The notes: generated by a model from the letters alone, not told the origin. A stretch of DNA of 64,000 nt from Aplectana chamaeleonis (GCA_029168955.1 JAPDOI010001567.1:1-64000); one strand, 5' to 3'. Counted from the stretch's first letter, positions 11,291-22,966 are shown. Made by a program: numbers and translations.

Positions 11291-12689
11291 AAACGTTCAG
11301 AGGACCACGCAAGCGGACAGTCTCATTCGCGCACACTTTGTATAGTAACTCAGGATCGCCTGACTCAGGGTGGAGTATAATGAATTCCAATGAGGAGCAC
11401 AGTTTGAAAATTTACGAGACTTTCTCAAGCAAGTCACACTCGCAATATTTTTTCTTCATAGGCAACGATAGATCTCAAAGGTAGAAGAAAATCGGGTTGT
11501 ATGCGAAAAATGGAAAAATACAAAAAAAAGACTACCTTGACACGCCTAACGCTTTTCAAACTTTAGCAGTAGGACAGATCGTTGCGAGCCATCATTTCAC
11601 CACATATGACAAATAAAATTAATGGAGATTCTCGACTTTTACATCGGATCTTTACAATCAAATTTGACCGCCACCCTTCTAATTCAATAGGCAAGGTCTA
11701 CAGTTTCAGTGGCGCACGACCGCGAACAGAAATAGATTCCGACTCCAGATTGTTCTGAACACGGCTCTTATACTCCAACTTCAAAATAGCCACCCTGAAA
11801 CAGTGATTTTCTTGACCAAATTCATTAAAATTTGAAGTAAGGGAAATAGCAAGCCCATGCAGAAACGGACTACAGTGTGTATCCCATACTAAGAACGTTT
11901 CAAATTTGTCATTCGCGTGGAAATTTGAATGCCGAAAATCGCATTAGCATAATTATCGTTTCGACCGTACACGCATCCCAGAGAGATACTACGCAGGGTC
12001 AATTGACCGTGGGTATCGGGTCAAGGCCCTAAGGGTCTACGGCGTCCTTCAAAGTTCGGCCTCCCTATTCATCTCTCTGCTGGGACAGGTGTTCAACGTA
12101 GGGATTAGTCTCGGTCACTCGTGAAGCGATGAGGTTCGAGCCATCTGGCGTGTCCTTGGTCTGTAAGGACACCACCACCCTTCACATCAATTCATTTATG
12201 TATATCTCCACATCATCGGCGGCAATTAAATGAAAGATCCAAAGACAGGGTCGCACGGGTGTCTCGATTACACGCACACACACACACACACACTATGGAA
12301 GGCCAGTGTCATCAAATTCGCCATGAAATACCCAGACGATTCGGGATTAGTGGTAATTACAGGGCATATCAACGAGGTCACAATTTGGTAACAGTGGTAA
12401 AGATACATGTATCACTGGTTAGTAGTTCACTAATTGTTATTTCGTGGCCAGTAATGAATAGGGGTCCGACTATTCGCCTAGGTGATTCCGATGGCCAGTT
12501 CGTACCTGCGCATCTCGTCATAACCAGGAGAGCCAACGAGGCAGTGATTTATGGCACCAGTTCGAAACCCATAAACAACAATATAACCACAATTTAGGAA
12601 AGAAGAATACAAGAACTAGTCTACAGCTGCTGGAAAATCAGAGACCTCACTAGAGAATAAAACATGGCTCTACTAAGGTTACTATTTAA
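11291..12689. other. Unassigned sequence with short (CA)n
   Basis: No gene could be supported. A (CA)n run lies at about 12275-12293. The 112-codon frame at 12259-12597 begins inside that run and resembles nothing known. Confidence 0.4.
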
Positions 12690-12800
12690 AGGCAGTGTTC
12701 ACGATGAAGAACATTTTGCTAGTTTTCAATGTTCTTCAGTAGGCAAGTCCACGAATCGAAAGATAATAGGGAAAGTCCCCTCAAAACTCTCAAGTATCGA
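12690..12800 (+). mobile_element. Left-end fragment of AGGCAGTG/TTAA MITE family
   Basis: The sequence starts AGGCAGTGTTCACGATGAA directly after TTAA (12686-12689). For about 110 bases it follows the left end of the 53395 element (GGCAAGT(T/C)CACGAA, GATAATAG(A/G)G, AACTCTC). No matching right end (CACTGCCT then TTAA) was found downstream, so this is a truncated copy. Confidence 0.6.
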
Positions 12801-13319
12801 ACAGAAAATAAATTAAAGAATTCTATAATATCCTCTGATTCGGGGCTAAATTTAGTGTGTGCAATTGCGAACTATCGCCGCGGATACGCGACGCATCGAT
12901 TTCGTACGAGCTTCCGCGCCCTCCCCTCATCAGCTGATATTTTGGGTTTTTCTTGACTGTTCATGGTTTTTCGTAATTCTCACGTCTTTTCAGAAGTGTT
13001 TGTTATATTAGGTGGTGGTGCATGGTGCAACTATTGAATTTGGTGCAACTATTGAAATTTTATATATTGTTAAATTATCATGTTAATTTCATATATTGTT
13101 AGAATTTAATAATTTTGGGCAACTTAATCCTATAAGTTCCTGTTTCAGGACTAATATAATACATCCTTGAAATTGCGTTGCATATCCAGCACAACGATAT
13201 TCGGTCGATATTGGTGGTGAACTTTGGTCGTGTCGCTCTTCGTTGGAAGTATGAACCCACCCTAACTCTCTGTTCCAATTCAACTGGTTGCAGCGCGGTG
13301 CTGGCATGTTGTGCGTTCT

Positions 13320-13880
13320 TTTCAGAAAAATGAAAACAAGTTACTTGTAATATAAATGTAAGATACTGGAATGTCAGGTAACTTACATATATATTACATG
13401 TAACTCAAAATTATATTACATGTTAGTTACATTTATGCTTCATGTAACTTACACTTATATATTCACCATGGGTGGCCATTTCGCCACGCATGCGGCACGC
13501 GACGCAGGCAAAGCGTCCGCATGCGGTCACGCAAAGCGGAAAACGCCCTGTAGAACCTTCTATGCAATGGCGAGGTTCAGTACCTCAAACTTGGCTAACT
13601 GAACCGACGGCAACGCCTGTTCTAAGGCTGACCTCAGAAGCGCGTCGTATACTCCCCTAGGGAATGCCTTTTTGCCCTACTTAAGTTACTTGCGAATTGT
13701 TTCGGCTAAGTAAATTACATGCAACATATCGGAGGCGCTCTCGCTCTACCGTCGATATGTTACATGTAACCTGAATGGCCTGAGACAGGTCGGAAGTAAC
13801 TTACATAGGCTTAGATATGTTACAAGTAACTTGTTTTCGGCTTTTTCTGTTACAAGTAACTTTTTTTCATTTTTCTGAGT
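13320..13880. mobile_element. Non-autonomous element with TTACATGTAAC word arrays
   Basis: Ends are inverted: TCAGAAAAATGAAAACAAGT at the left and its near-complement ending CATTTTTCTGA at about 13880. Both terminal zones hold clusters of TTACATGTAAC and TTACTTGTAA palindromes and their variants. The central part, about 13470-13680, is GC-richer and related to parts of the duplication at 21873-22654 (GCGCGTCGTATACT, CCCTAGG). No convincing protein is encoded, and no target duplication could be confirmed. Confidence 0.65.
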
Positions 13881-14929
13881 TGGGTGACCATCGCGAGCGC
13901 TGCAAGAGAGAGATTGGACGGGTCCGTATTTCACGCGATGAACGATGCGACGTGACGATTATTGGTTGATAGGAAATCAATATGCTTGATATACGCTGTC
14001 GCCGTCGAGCGTCGCCGGAGGTATGGTCTCTGGCCAAACAGTGTAGCACTTCCATCTAGGTATTGAACCTTAACATCCACACCCTCAAATAATCGCCGCA
14101 TTCAATCCGTGTCGAGCAGGCATTCAACTTTAGTGACCAATGCCATCGAAAGGCTCTTTTGCAGGAGCACGAGTTCCAAACAACGGTACGTGCTAACAGT
14201 TTTCATTGCAGGAGCATGTGCTGCAAGGTAGCTCAGCGTTATTGTATGAGCACAGTGACAAGCAACGCGGCACCATCAGTGGCCGCCACCGGTTGGACGA
14301 GATCGTTAGCGACTACCAAGTACTGCAAACTTAGGTAATTGAACCGGCGATGCTGCCAACATCTGAGTCTTGCCTCAAGAGTGCGTAACATACCATCCTT
14401 GGCAAAGGGTTAAACAGTACGACTGATCTCGATTGACATGTGATGCACTGAGGAGCAAATAGGGTGACTGACTAACATATCCGTTTTATGTATAGTGAAG
14501 ATTGAGCCCGTTAGGGAAACCGTTCTGTCATCGAGTTGACAGTGTACCATGCACACATTGAACGCTCATTTCTTGGGGCACGTGCTGTAATTTGAAACAC
14601 AATAGAATCACGTGTGCCTTCTCAAGCAGCACCTTCCCTGACTGTGCTTGAAACTGTCCTCAATGAGTTGAATGCATTTTCGACAGATTGAATGCGACGA
14701 TTGTCTGAGCCTAGGTACGACATATATGCTGTGGGATTACTTGAGATTTTTCAGCATCCACAACCTTGTTACCTCATTATTCTACATTTTTAATGAACAT
14801 CACACTTTACCACTTACATCGGAAAATAAAAAACTCGTTTGTCATGCCTGTGCCACCTGTATTTCAGGATTTAACAAAATCCGATTCTGAGAAACGTTCA
14901 CTTTGGAACGTCCGCATCGATTACACTAT
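13881..14929. other. Unassigned sequence
   Basis: No gene could be supported. At about 13985-14030 there is a segment (CTTGATATACGCTGTCGC) related to the MITE family seen at 50248-50369 and 58365-58494. Nothing else is recognised. Confidence 0.4.
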
Positions 14930-15934
14930 GTAACACGATTTTTGTTCCTGGTTTCTAAGTGTTATATTTCAATTGCTTATGTCCAAAGTATGTGAAAAAT
15001 GATTTTATTGAGAACAAACTTCGCTTACACTACAATAGCACGAAGAAACCCCGTTTCTGTGAAAATAGAAAATTTTTTAATCAATCTCGGCATTACGAAC
15101 AGGTAAAAACAAAATATGCACAAGGAATAGGAGAACACAGTCGGAAATCACTCAACAGGGTTCAACAATGTGTAGATTTTCTGGATTTATGATTGTACTG
15201 TGAATCATTCTGTCGAAGTTGCACCCAAATCTGCCCCCCCCCCCTCAATGTTTCGTTATACTGTCGTTGGTAACGACTCTGTCCGAGGCTAGGGTCAGGG
15301 CTGGTATATTCGTCGAACTACAGATTGAGAGGATTTTAAAATGTGCAGATTTCGCAAAGCTATTGAACAGGATGGAGAGACCGGCTTGGAGCAGTTTCGC
15401 TGCAGTTGTTCACGGCTTCCTAGGTGTTCACAAAGCTGAAAGCTATGAGGAGTTGCTGCACTCTAATAAAGAAATTATGCCAAAATGGGATGCAGAATGT
15501 CTCTGAAGGTCCATATCATTCGCAGTCTGACATATTCAACGAACAAGGCGAGCCCTTTCATCAAGATACATATATTGGACTTTGAACGTCGTTACCAGGA
15601 CAGTATAGCGAAACCATGAAGGGGGACTACATTAGGGTGCAACTTCGAGAAAGTGATTCACAGTGCAATCGTAAATCTAGAATATCTACACATTTCTGAA
15701 GCTTGTTGGTTGCTTTCCGGCTGTGTTCGTCTATTCCTTGTGCATTTTTTGTTTTTACCTGATCATAACGCCGAACATGAATAAAAATCCTTCTATTTTC
15801 ACAAAAAAACGAGTTTTCTTCGTGCTGTCATCGTGTAAGCAAAGTTTGTGCTTGATAAAGTCATTTTTCGTATACAGTAGACATAAAAAATTGAAATATA
15901 ACACTTAGAAGCCAGGAACAAAAATTGTCTTACA
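14930..15934. repeat. Fold-back element, ~300-bp arms and ~400-bp loop
   Basis: The left arm (about 14930-15232) matches the reverse complement of about 15635-15934. Landmarks are TTGTTCCTGG then AAGTGTTATATTTCAATT at the outer edge, TCGTGCT near AAACGAGTTTTC in the middle, and GGGTGCAACTTCGA at the inner edge. Similarity is imperfect but continuous. The loop holds a 95-codon frame (15219-15506) of no recognised family. No transposase is visible. Confidence 0.85.
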
Positions 15935-16172
15935 CAAACACGCGATTTCCCAAATTTCATTGTCCCAGACACAAAAGCGAAGTTTTCCTAGGATAACGGC
16001 AATTTCCTCTCTGTTCTAGACCTAACGGGTTAGAAAAACACAATTTCAACCCAGGAACAGAAAAAAAGTGAAAATTTGTTACATAGTGTTATCAGTCTTG
16101 AGCACTCCTCGTTGCAGATCGAATAACATGTCGTTAAACGATATCGCTCTGGAACCAAAAGTAAGGACACAT
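15935..16172. other. No feature recognised
   Basis: A short AT-rich spacer between two elements, with nothing supported in it. Confidence 0.4.
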
Positions 16173-16302
16173 ACTGTCGTTCTCTAGGCCAAATTCCGGT
16201 CCGCATTTGCGGACTACGGCTATTGTATCATGCGACACGTGTTAATCGTGCTGGACCACTTGGTCCCGGCACGATTCACCCTTCTCCCAGCACGATCATC
16301 AC

Positions 16303-18892
16303 CAGGGGTGTGCGGCAAAGGAATTTAGAATTTCGGCAATTGGCAACGGCAACGGCAAACCCCAAAAACGACCGGCAAACGGCAAAACGGCAAACGGCAA
16401 AATCTGTTTTGTGCTATAATACACCAACATTTGCTTGGTCATGTCATATTCCATGCTATATCTGTCAGTTGCTACTTTGTGCCTGGCGTTTCAATAGCCT
16501 TGACAGGAAGAAAATCTCATATATCAAAGCTACTTGAATGCCTCAGGTTATGAGGAGTCAAAATCAAGATCAACAAGGCTGTAAGCTTCTCCATCTCCGG
16601 AGATAAATCTGTTAATTCCTCCCCACTAATTGAAGTTTCCGTACAAATCAATGCTAGAGATCCAGGTGAGCGTTTTTTTTTTGAGCAGTGCAAAGTGTGA
16701 TAAACCCACAAAGGGGGTTTTTTTGTGAAAGAGGCTTGCGGCGATCAGGAAACCGTAAGCAAGTTTGGTGAGATGGGAATGTGGGCCGACCCAAAGACTG
16801 GCCGATACCGGTACGACGTTCAGGTGAGAATACGCGATAATTGGTCCTTTGATGGCGAATGACAACCCACACCGCGACCAGCAGCGCGTAGTTTAGGTTA
16901 TGACCGGAGTCATTTACAATCTCTATTGTTAGTAGCGAGTAGTAGGCTCGAGGTTCTCAATTTTGCTCACTTCTAACTACGTATGAATGGTTTTCCTTGT
17001 GATGCTACAGGAGTGGAGTAAAACTAGTCTAGTTGAATGCAGTGCTCACGATAAAAACAGCCTTTGAATTTCTACCGAGAATCAAGAGCTCCGAGGGGCA
17101 TGCTGATCGAATATCTCAGAATGAGAGGCACCTAAAGACAGTTCGACTGGTAAGTGCGACAGAAGGCCGCTACGCTCACGTCGTCGCTGAAGCGCCGCGT
17201 GCAGAGCGGTTAGGCATCCGGACTGCTCTTGGGCGCGTTCCTCTATGTGTATTCGGCCTACAAGCCAGCACGATGCTCATAACAACAACAATGTCAGCTA
17301 AAAGCGAGCAGGAAATTGTCTTTCAGTTCCAGAGCTTGAATGTGGTGTGCCCGCACCACCCAGTTCCTCTGTGGCGACCAAGGAAGTGGGTGGGGCGAGC
17401 ACAACACATTCAAGTTTTGGGGCCGTACAATGCTATTGGTTGTTCGTTTCAAGCCGGTTTTCGACACTGTTTTTTCAATGGGAATCGAATCCTTCGATTT
17501 CTGATGAAAAGTTGAATGCGGTTTCAATCGTTGCCTTTAAAGATTTTTCATCTTTATACCATTTCTTTACAGACTCAGCTCTGTCACAGAGTAAACCCTT
17601 CATGCAGCTAATGATCTCGAAACCGAAAATATCATTCAACACTGAATTTACTGATCGCATTCCTGGTCGGAGCGTTCTTGATTTACCGAGTAGTTGAGTG
17701 AGAACGGTGCTGGGCCTTTGGTGGTGCAGTGCGATAAGGCGCTCCCCTGGAAAGGGAATATGCTGGTCCAATCTCGCCCGGAGACAAGCATTTTGCGATC
17801 AACTCAACACCTTGTGTAAAGCTGTAAATATTGTTCAATTCCTAAATAGCCAGACAAAGTATTTGCAGATTTGGTCAACATCCTGTCCCAACTAATACCA
17901 CCAGCTCACCATTCCAGGATTAGCGGACCGATTTACACGGGTTCTCAACTGGTTCACATGTCTAAAAAAGGCTGCATTTAAGCTACAACTTTGTAATCAC
18001 TTGGTTTTGTAATCTTAGAACTTGCAGTAATCGGTATGACTACGAAAAAGAGCTTATGGCATTCTTAAAGGCACCGTCGAAGCTCGTAGGTACAATTTGA
18101 TATTATGGTCCGGACGCTATGTGCAGCAACCCTGCCATACGCGGAATCTCAACTCTTCGGAATAAGCGGGAAAAATCGAGCGCCCATTCTCTCCGCCCCC
18201 TCCCCAAATCAGCACCCATTCCCTCCGTCCATCTCAGGGTTTGCGGTCTGAATAGGGACGAGACAAGCCATGGGTTTTGAACAAAATCAACGTTCTTCTA
18301 TTTGTTATCGGTCTAGCTTTATACTGTCGTCTGCTGCGGTGCGATGGCTGCGAAGCACGAGGGAAAACAGGCCCGGGACAACTCGTCCACGAACTTCTCA
18401 AAGTCTGAATTCACAACTTTAAGGAGCCATAACTCCGTTCGTAGTGGGTTCTGAGCGATTCTGGAAGCACCATTGTGATTAGCCCGAAGTTCTCTTCAAG
18501 ATAAGCTGATAAGCTAAAAAAGATCATGAGGTTGGACTGTGCCCTTGAGGGGTTAAGAACTTGATTATTATAAAAAGACATTTGGAGGCTCCCCAACAAC
18601 CTAAAACTCCGACAAACTACTCTGATTATCCAGTGAAGATGTTTTCATCAATTACCGATTGAATGGGCACAATTATACATTAGATGAGCTCGAACTACTT
18701 AAAGTAATTATTTGTAGCAGCTTCAAATCGCTGACCAACACAGAAACTGCGGTGAGGGCAAATCCTGTTGTTTACACGTATTTTTGCCGAAATTTTGCCG
18801 TTTTAGACGAAAATTTCGGCAAACGGCAACGGCAAAGCCCAAAAATGGCCGGCAAACGGCAATCGGCAACCGGCAATTGCCGCACACCCCTG
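16303..18892. mobile_element. Non-autonomous hAT-type element A
   Basis: The left end CAGGGGTGTGCGGCAA and the right end complementary to CAGGGGTGTGCGGCAATTGC bound 2,590 bp, with identical 8-bp flanks ATCATCAC at 16295-16302 and 18893-18900. CAGGGGTG-type ends with an 8-bp duplication of form nTnnnnAn are typical of hAT transposons. Both subterminal zones hold arrays of the word CGGCAAA. No hAT transposase (zinc-finger BED or C-terminal dimerisation domain) is visible; the 160-codon frame at 17033 has no counterpart in the sister copy. A near-homologous copy lies at 27967-34046. Confidence 0.88.
17037..18545. mobile_element. Probable old AGGCAGTG-type element inside hAT element A
   Basis: ATGCAGTGCTCACGATAAAA at 17037 resembles the AGGCAGTGYTYACGATRAAA left end of the TTAA MITE family. 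The sister copy in element B ends with AGTGCCTTTAA at 33706; the equivalent here (about 18530-18545) is eroded. The segment also contains a hairpin at about 17336-17415 (CTTGAATGTGGTGTGC and its complement). The nesting is inferred from end similarity. Confidence 0.4.
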
Positions 18893-18966
18893 ATCATCAC
18901 GTGTCGCATGATGCAACAGCCGTAGTCCGCAATTGCGGACCGGAATTTGGCTCTGAGAACGATAGT

Positions 18967-19660
18967 TTTATCATTGTAGACATTGAGATGCAGAAATTTG
19001 AATCTCTGAGAAAAATGAGTCAAACTTCCCGATTTTCTTCGAAAGCTGAATGAGGGGAGCGAATGAACCCATGTGCAGAGCAAATACGGCGATGAGGCCG
19101 ACGATCTACAAACTCGACTGATTGGCAATCAAAATTATAATCAATTCCCACAGCCCATCACATCTCAAGTGTCGTCCTCTATTGTGATACATTGCTGACT
19201 GCTGCTATCCTGTTTCTTTTGTGTAACTCCCTTGTGTGTATAGGACATCATAACTTTCCACATCATAATAATCAAAGTATTTCTTTTATAGCAGAACTTG
19301 AAAGTTGAGTGCGCGATTTGCGGGTGTTCCAGGTTACAACGAGAAATTTACCTTTTTAACTCTCTGTAATAGTTCTTCTATGAGGTCTATGAATTCCATT
19401 TATGTTTATGATTTTTCCTCTGCTTGATGTCTTGCGATACGTCTCCAGAGAGCGCTTCAATTACAATTTGAGGAAAAACAGAGATCTTCGAAATACCATG
19501 ATTTTGTATGTCTCGGCGTATTGCATTTTTTCTTATTCAGGCTTTATTAAGACTCCGGAATAGAATTTCTCCCGTATTTCAGCGTTCGGTTTACGCGATT
19601 TCGAGTATTGCTTTTGACAGAAGCTTTGACAACCTAAGGTTGCCCCATGCTGTTTCTTAA
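18967..19660. other. No feature recognised
   Basis: An AT-rich stretch without supported genes or repeats. Confidence 0.35.
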
Positions 19661-20127
19661 AGGCAGCATACACGCTTGTAAGCGCGGTTGAGATAACTAC
19701 GGAAATTGTATGGGATGGCTCAGAACACAGCGCCTACGCACTTTGAAGCGTCAAAAGGGACCCACATTGACGCTGCACGAGTAAGAAGTTGGCTCCACCT
19801 CTGTATCTGCCCGCCCCCTGTAACTGCGTCCTCCTCCAAACAGAGGTCCTACGCCATTTCCACCATCAGCGACGTTTGCGGGTGGTAGAGTAAGTGTAAC
19901 AAGTAAACCACATACACCGACGACGGTGAGATGGGCCCCAGAACCCCTGTTTTGGATGAGGACGCAAATGCAGGAGGCGGACAGATACAGGGGCGGGACC
20001 AACTTCTTACTCCTGTAACGGCATTGTGGGTCGTTTTTTTTTCAAAATGCGTAGGCTTTGCGTTCTGTGTCATACCATTCTATTTCCGTAGTTATCTCAA
20101 ACATGTTTACGAGCGTGTATGCTGCCT
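19661..20127. mobile_element. Fold-back MITE, TIR AGGCAGCATACACGCT
   Basis: Arms of about 60 bp, with AGGCAGCATACACGCTYGTA at the ends and TTGAGATAACTACGGAAAT inside, are complementary. The total is 467 bp. TTAA precedes the left end (19657-19660), while the right flank has decayed to TTCC. Further inner complementarity (GTAAGAAGTTGG with CCAACTTCTTAC, and CAGAGGTCCTACG) makes nearly the whole element self-complementary. It belongs to the same family as 9342-9815. No coding capacity was seen. Confidence 0.85.
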
Positions 20128-20364
20128 TTCCGCATAGTAAATAAAACTCAAAGAATCGCATTAACAGTAGCTGTGATTTTTTTGGATAATAGATCCGAAA
20201 ACGTTCTTCATTGTAGCCTCAGTGGGAAAAACCTATTTTTTATTTGTAAAGCAGGAGCCTGCAGAAAGGACAAAAATTTTCCAGTCACTTTTGGGTAGGC
20301 TAGTGATGAGGATGCGGTTTTCTATACTGTAGATCACGTAGCCCACAGATGAGTTATTAGCCCA

Positions 20365-21576
20365 ATTTTTTTTGTTCTGTTGGTAAACTCTTCATATGAA
20401 CGTATGTGAAGTTTCATTTCAATCTGTCAATTCATTCTTTGTTTACAAGCCATTTAGTGTCGCCGTGTCACAGCAATGGAAAAAAGTGAATATCGTGCAG
20501 TGATAAAGTTCTTGTTTTCGGAGGGTGTAGCACCGAAAGAAATACACGAACGAATGTTAAAAGCGTATAATGATTGTACACCTACAATTAGAACAGAAGA
20601 AAGATGGGTTGCTGAATTCAAACGTGGTCGTACAAGCCTTGAAGGCGATCCACGTGAAGGACGTCCAAAAAGCGCATTAACATCAGAACTCATAGCCAAA
20701 ATACAGGATATGGTTTTGAAAGATCGTCGATTGACTGAATGGGATTTAAAAGAGGCTCTAAACACCTCATTAGGCAGTGTGAGCCATATTTTAAGTGAAA
20801 TTTTGGGTTTCAGAAAGCTGTGTGCACAATGGGTGCCGCATTCTCTAACAATGCAACAAAAACACATTCGAATGCGACTTTCTCAGCAACATTTGGAGCG
20901 TTTTAAAAGGGATAAAGTGGATTATGTGCGTCGATTCATCACTATGGATGAGACTTGGGTCTATCACCATGATCCTGAATCAAAACAAGAGGCTACAGAG
21001 TGGTGTAAACCTGGTTGTTCTGCTTCGAAACGAGTTCGTGTCCGGAAATCGGCAAAGAAGGTTATGGCATCAGTTTTTTTTGGGATGGGAAAGGAATTTT
21101 CTTTACGGATTACTTGCTAACTGGTAAAACAATAAAATCTGAATATTATTGCAATCTTTTGGACCAGTTGAATGAAAAAATTTGTGAAAAAAGACCCGGT
21201 TTGCAGAAGAAAAATCCCTTTGATCAGGACAATGCACCGTGTCACAAGAGCATTTTGACAATGGCTAAAATCCATGAATTAAAGTTCGCATTGTTGGAGC
21301 ATCTACCGTATTCACCAGATTCGGCCCCCGGCGACTTCCATTTGTTTCCATATCTCAAAAAAAAATTATGCGTGGCAAGCGTTTTTCATCAAATGAAGAG
21401 GTCATAACGGCTGTTGAAGCGTGTTTTGCAGACCTTCCGGATTCTCACTTCAGGGATGTGATACACAGATTGGAGGATCGTTGGAGAAAGTGTATTAATG
21501 TTCAGGGAGATTATACTGAATAATAAAGTGTATTATTAACCATAAAATTGTGTTTTTTTACCGAACAACAAAATTT
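20365..21576 (+). mobile_element. Mariner-family DNA transposon
   Basis: A nearly complete mariner transposase gene is flanked by weakly matching inverted termini, with TTGTTCTGTTGGTAAAC at about 20372-20388 and TTGTTGTTCGGTAAAAAAAC read on the minus strand at about 21552-21571. The TIR assignment is tentative and no TA duplication was confirmed. The body is lower in GC than neighbouring elements, and the reading frame is almost intact, which suggests fairly recent activity compared with the decayed elements around it. Confidence 0.75.
20476..21523 (+). pseudogene. Mariner transposase, two frameshifts
   Basis: The protein (about 348 codons in total) starts MEKSEYRAVIKFLF and has the helix-turn-helix region expected of mariner N-termini. 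The linker motif WVPHSL lies near codon 119. The catalytic triad is present: MDETW (D at codon 158), then DNAPCH (D at 21228) and YSPDSAPGDFH (D at 21333). The last two aspartates are separated by 34 residues, giving the DD34D signature. The frame changes at the eight-T run near 21074-21081 and again at the nine-A run near 21358-21366. Between and after these points the expected protein continues to a TAA at 21521. Both breaks lie in homopolymers, so either sequencing error or real decay is possible. Confidence 0.9.
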
Positions 21577-21872
21577 GTTGAACAACAAGGTAACTTCTTG
21601 GAACCTGCAGCTGGGGGCGGTCGACTCCGCAATTTTATTATGGAGGCCCAAGAGATACTAACCATACAAGTCGGTTTCGCAGATGCGTTCACCGCCATAA
21701 GCACTCCCCTTGTTAGTAGCGATGTTATGTATAACTTGACGAAATTTCTGACTAAAGTATCATGTAACTTGTGCTAATAATACACGACATTGCGAGTAAC
21801 TTGAACTGTTACTACATGTTGCTTGATAATTATACGCGAAGCGGCCAACTCACCGACACGCGACTTGGTCTG

Positions 21873-22654
21873 CTCGCCGGGCACAACTGGGTCCGCCAGA
21901 AGATGGGCGAGGCCTCTAGCCGGTGTGCGGAGCCCTGTACCTCAAATTGGGTGACGGAAGCGACGACACTGTTGTCATATGGGTCCTGGCTCGAGAGCGC
22001 GTCGTTTACTTCCCTAGGAAACGGCAAGCCGCGTAGATAGGTTCTACGCGGCTTGCCGTTTCCTAGGGAACATGTGCGATAAAATAACACATTCAGGTTA
22101 CACTCCAGTACATTGTGTCACGTGTTAGTCAACTCGCACCATGCCACATACTGACTATCTTGAAGGTCACATGTAACCTAATGTTGTGAAGATGTGTGGC
22201 AGGTAGCATTTTAAGAGTCCTAAAATCGCATCTACATTTACCAGAAAATCCCGAGTAGAGCATCTCGCCGGGCACAACTGGGTCCGCCAGGAGATGGGCA
22301 AGGCCTCTAGCCGGTGTGCGGAGCCCTGTACCTCAAATTGGGTGACGGAAGCGACGACACTGTTGTCATATGGGTCCTGGCTCGAGAGCGCGTCGTATAC
22401 TTCCCTAGGAAACGGCAAGCCGCGTAGATAGGTTCTACGCGGCTTGCCGTTTCCTAGGGAACATGTGCGATAAAATAACACATTCAGGTTACACTCCAGT
22501 ACATTGTGTCACGTGTTAGTCAACTCGCACCATGCCACATACTGACTATCTTGAAGGTCACATGTAACCTAATGTTGTGAAGATGTGTGGCAGGTAGCAT
22601 TTTAAGAGTCCTAAAATCGCATCTACATTTACCAGAAAATCCCGAGTAGAGCAT
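21873..22654. repeat. Two 391-bp tandem copies containing a perfect palindrome
   Basis: CTCGCCGGGCACAACTGG at 21873 recurs at 22264 and the two units are almost identical, differing at only a few positions. Each unit holds a long palindrome (about 22007-22066 and 22398-22457): TTCCCTAGGAAACGGCAAGC plus CGCGTAGA, followed by their complement. The unit also contains ACATGTAACCT and a segment related to 13560-13700. The near identity implies a recent duplication. Confidence 0.95.
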
Positions 22655-22895
22655 CAGTGGCGTCTAGCAGCTGAGACAATTTCGCCGCGCTGCCCTCTCG
22701 GCTCATGGTACCAACCAGGGCCCGTAGTAAGCCCCCCATCAGCGCTGAGATGACAAGACGGCTGCGCGCTGAGGTGCCTCATCGGCCCCGTGCAATCAGC
22801 CGATACTGTGATGAGCGATCAATGGCAGGCGAGAGGTCTTCACTCAATGAGAAAGGCCAGTGGTCGCAAGGAGTGGACATGAGAGTTAACGTATG

Positions 22896-22966
22896 GGACC
22901 CATGGCCTAGTGGTTACCGACCAGGGCTTAGACGTGTGTGTCTCCAGTTCGATTCCCGTCAAGTCG
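22896..22966 (+). repeat. tRNA-like internal promoter remnant (possible SINE head)
   Basis: TGGCCTAGTGG at 22903-22913 fits the A-box consensus and GTTCGATTC at 22947-22955 fits the B box, 33 bases apart. The acceptor and T stems do not pair, so this is not a working tRNA gene. A tRNA-derived SINE head or a tRNA pseudogene is the best reading. Confidence 0.4.

Larger units (their letters stand above)
16173..18966. mobile_element. Outer hairpin element A carrying a hAT-type insertion
   Basis: The left terminus (16173 to about 16236, with TTCTCTAGGCCAAATTCCGG and GCGGACTACGGCTATTGT) is repeated in reverse complement at about 18897-18966. Without the inserted 2.6-kb hAT-type element this would be a ~200-bp fold-back MITE whose arms end in ACTGT. 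The same outer family occurs once more, at 27723-35733. The extreme ends are approximate because no target duplication was secured. Confidence 0.8.

Noticed and set aside
12000..12200. Possible rRNA or structured RNA segment
   Set aside because: The text looked structured but no rRNA landmark or consistent stem set could be recognised.
17033..17515. 160-codon frame in hAT element A as a possible transposase
   Set aside because: The frame is not conserved in sister element B and shows no hAT motifs.
22896..22966. Functional tRNA gene
   Set aside because: A and B boxes are present, but the acceptor and T stems do not pair.
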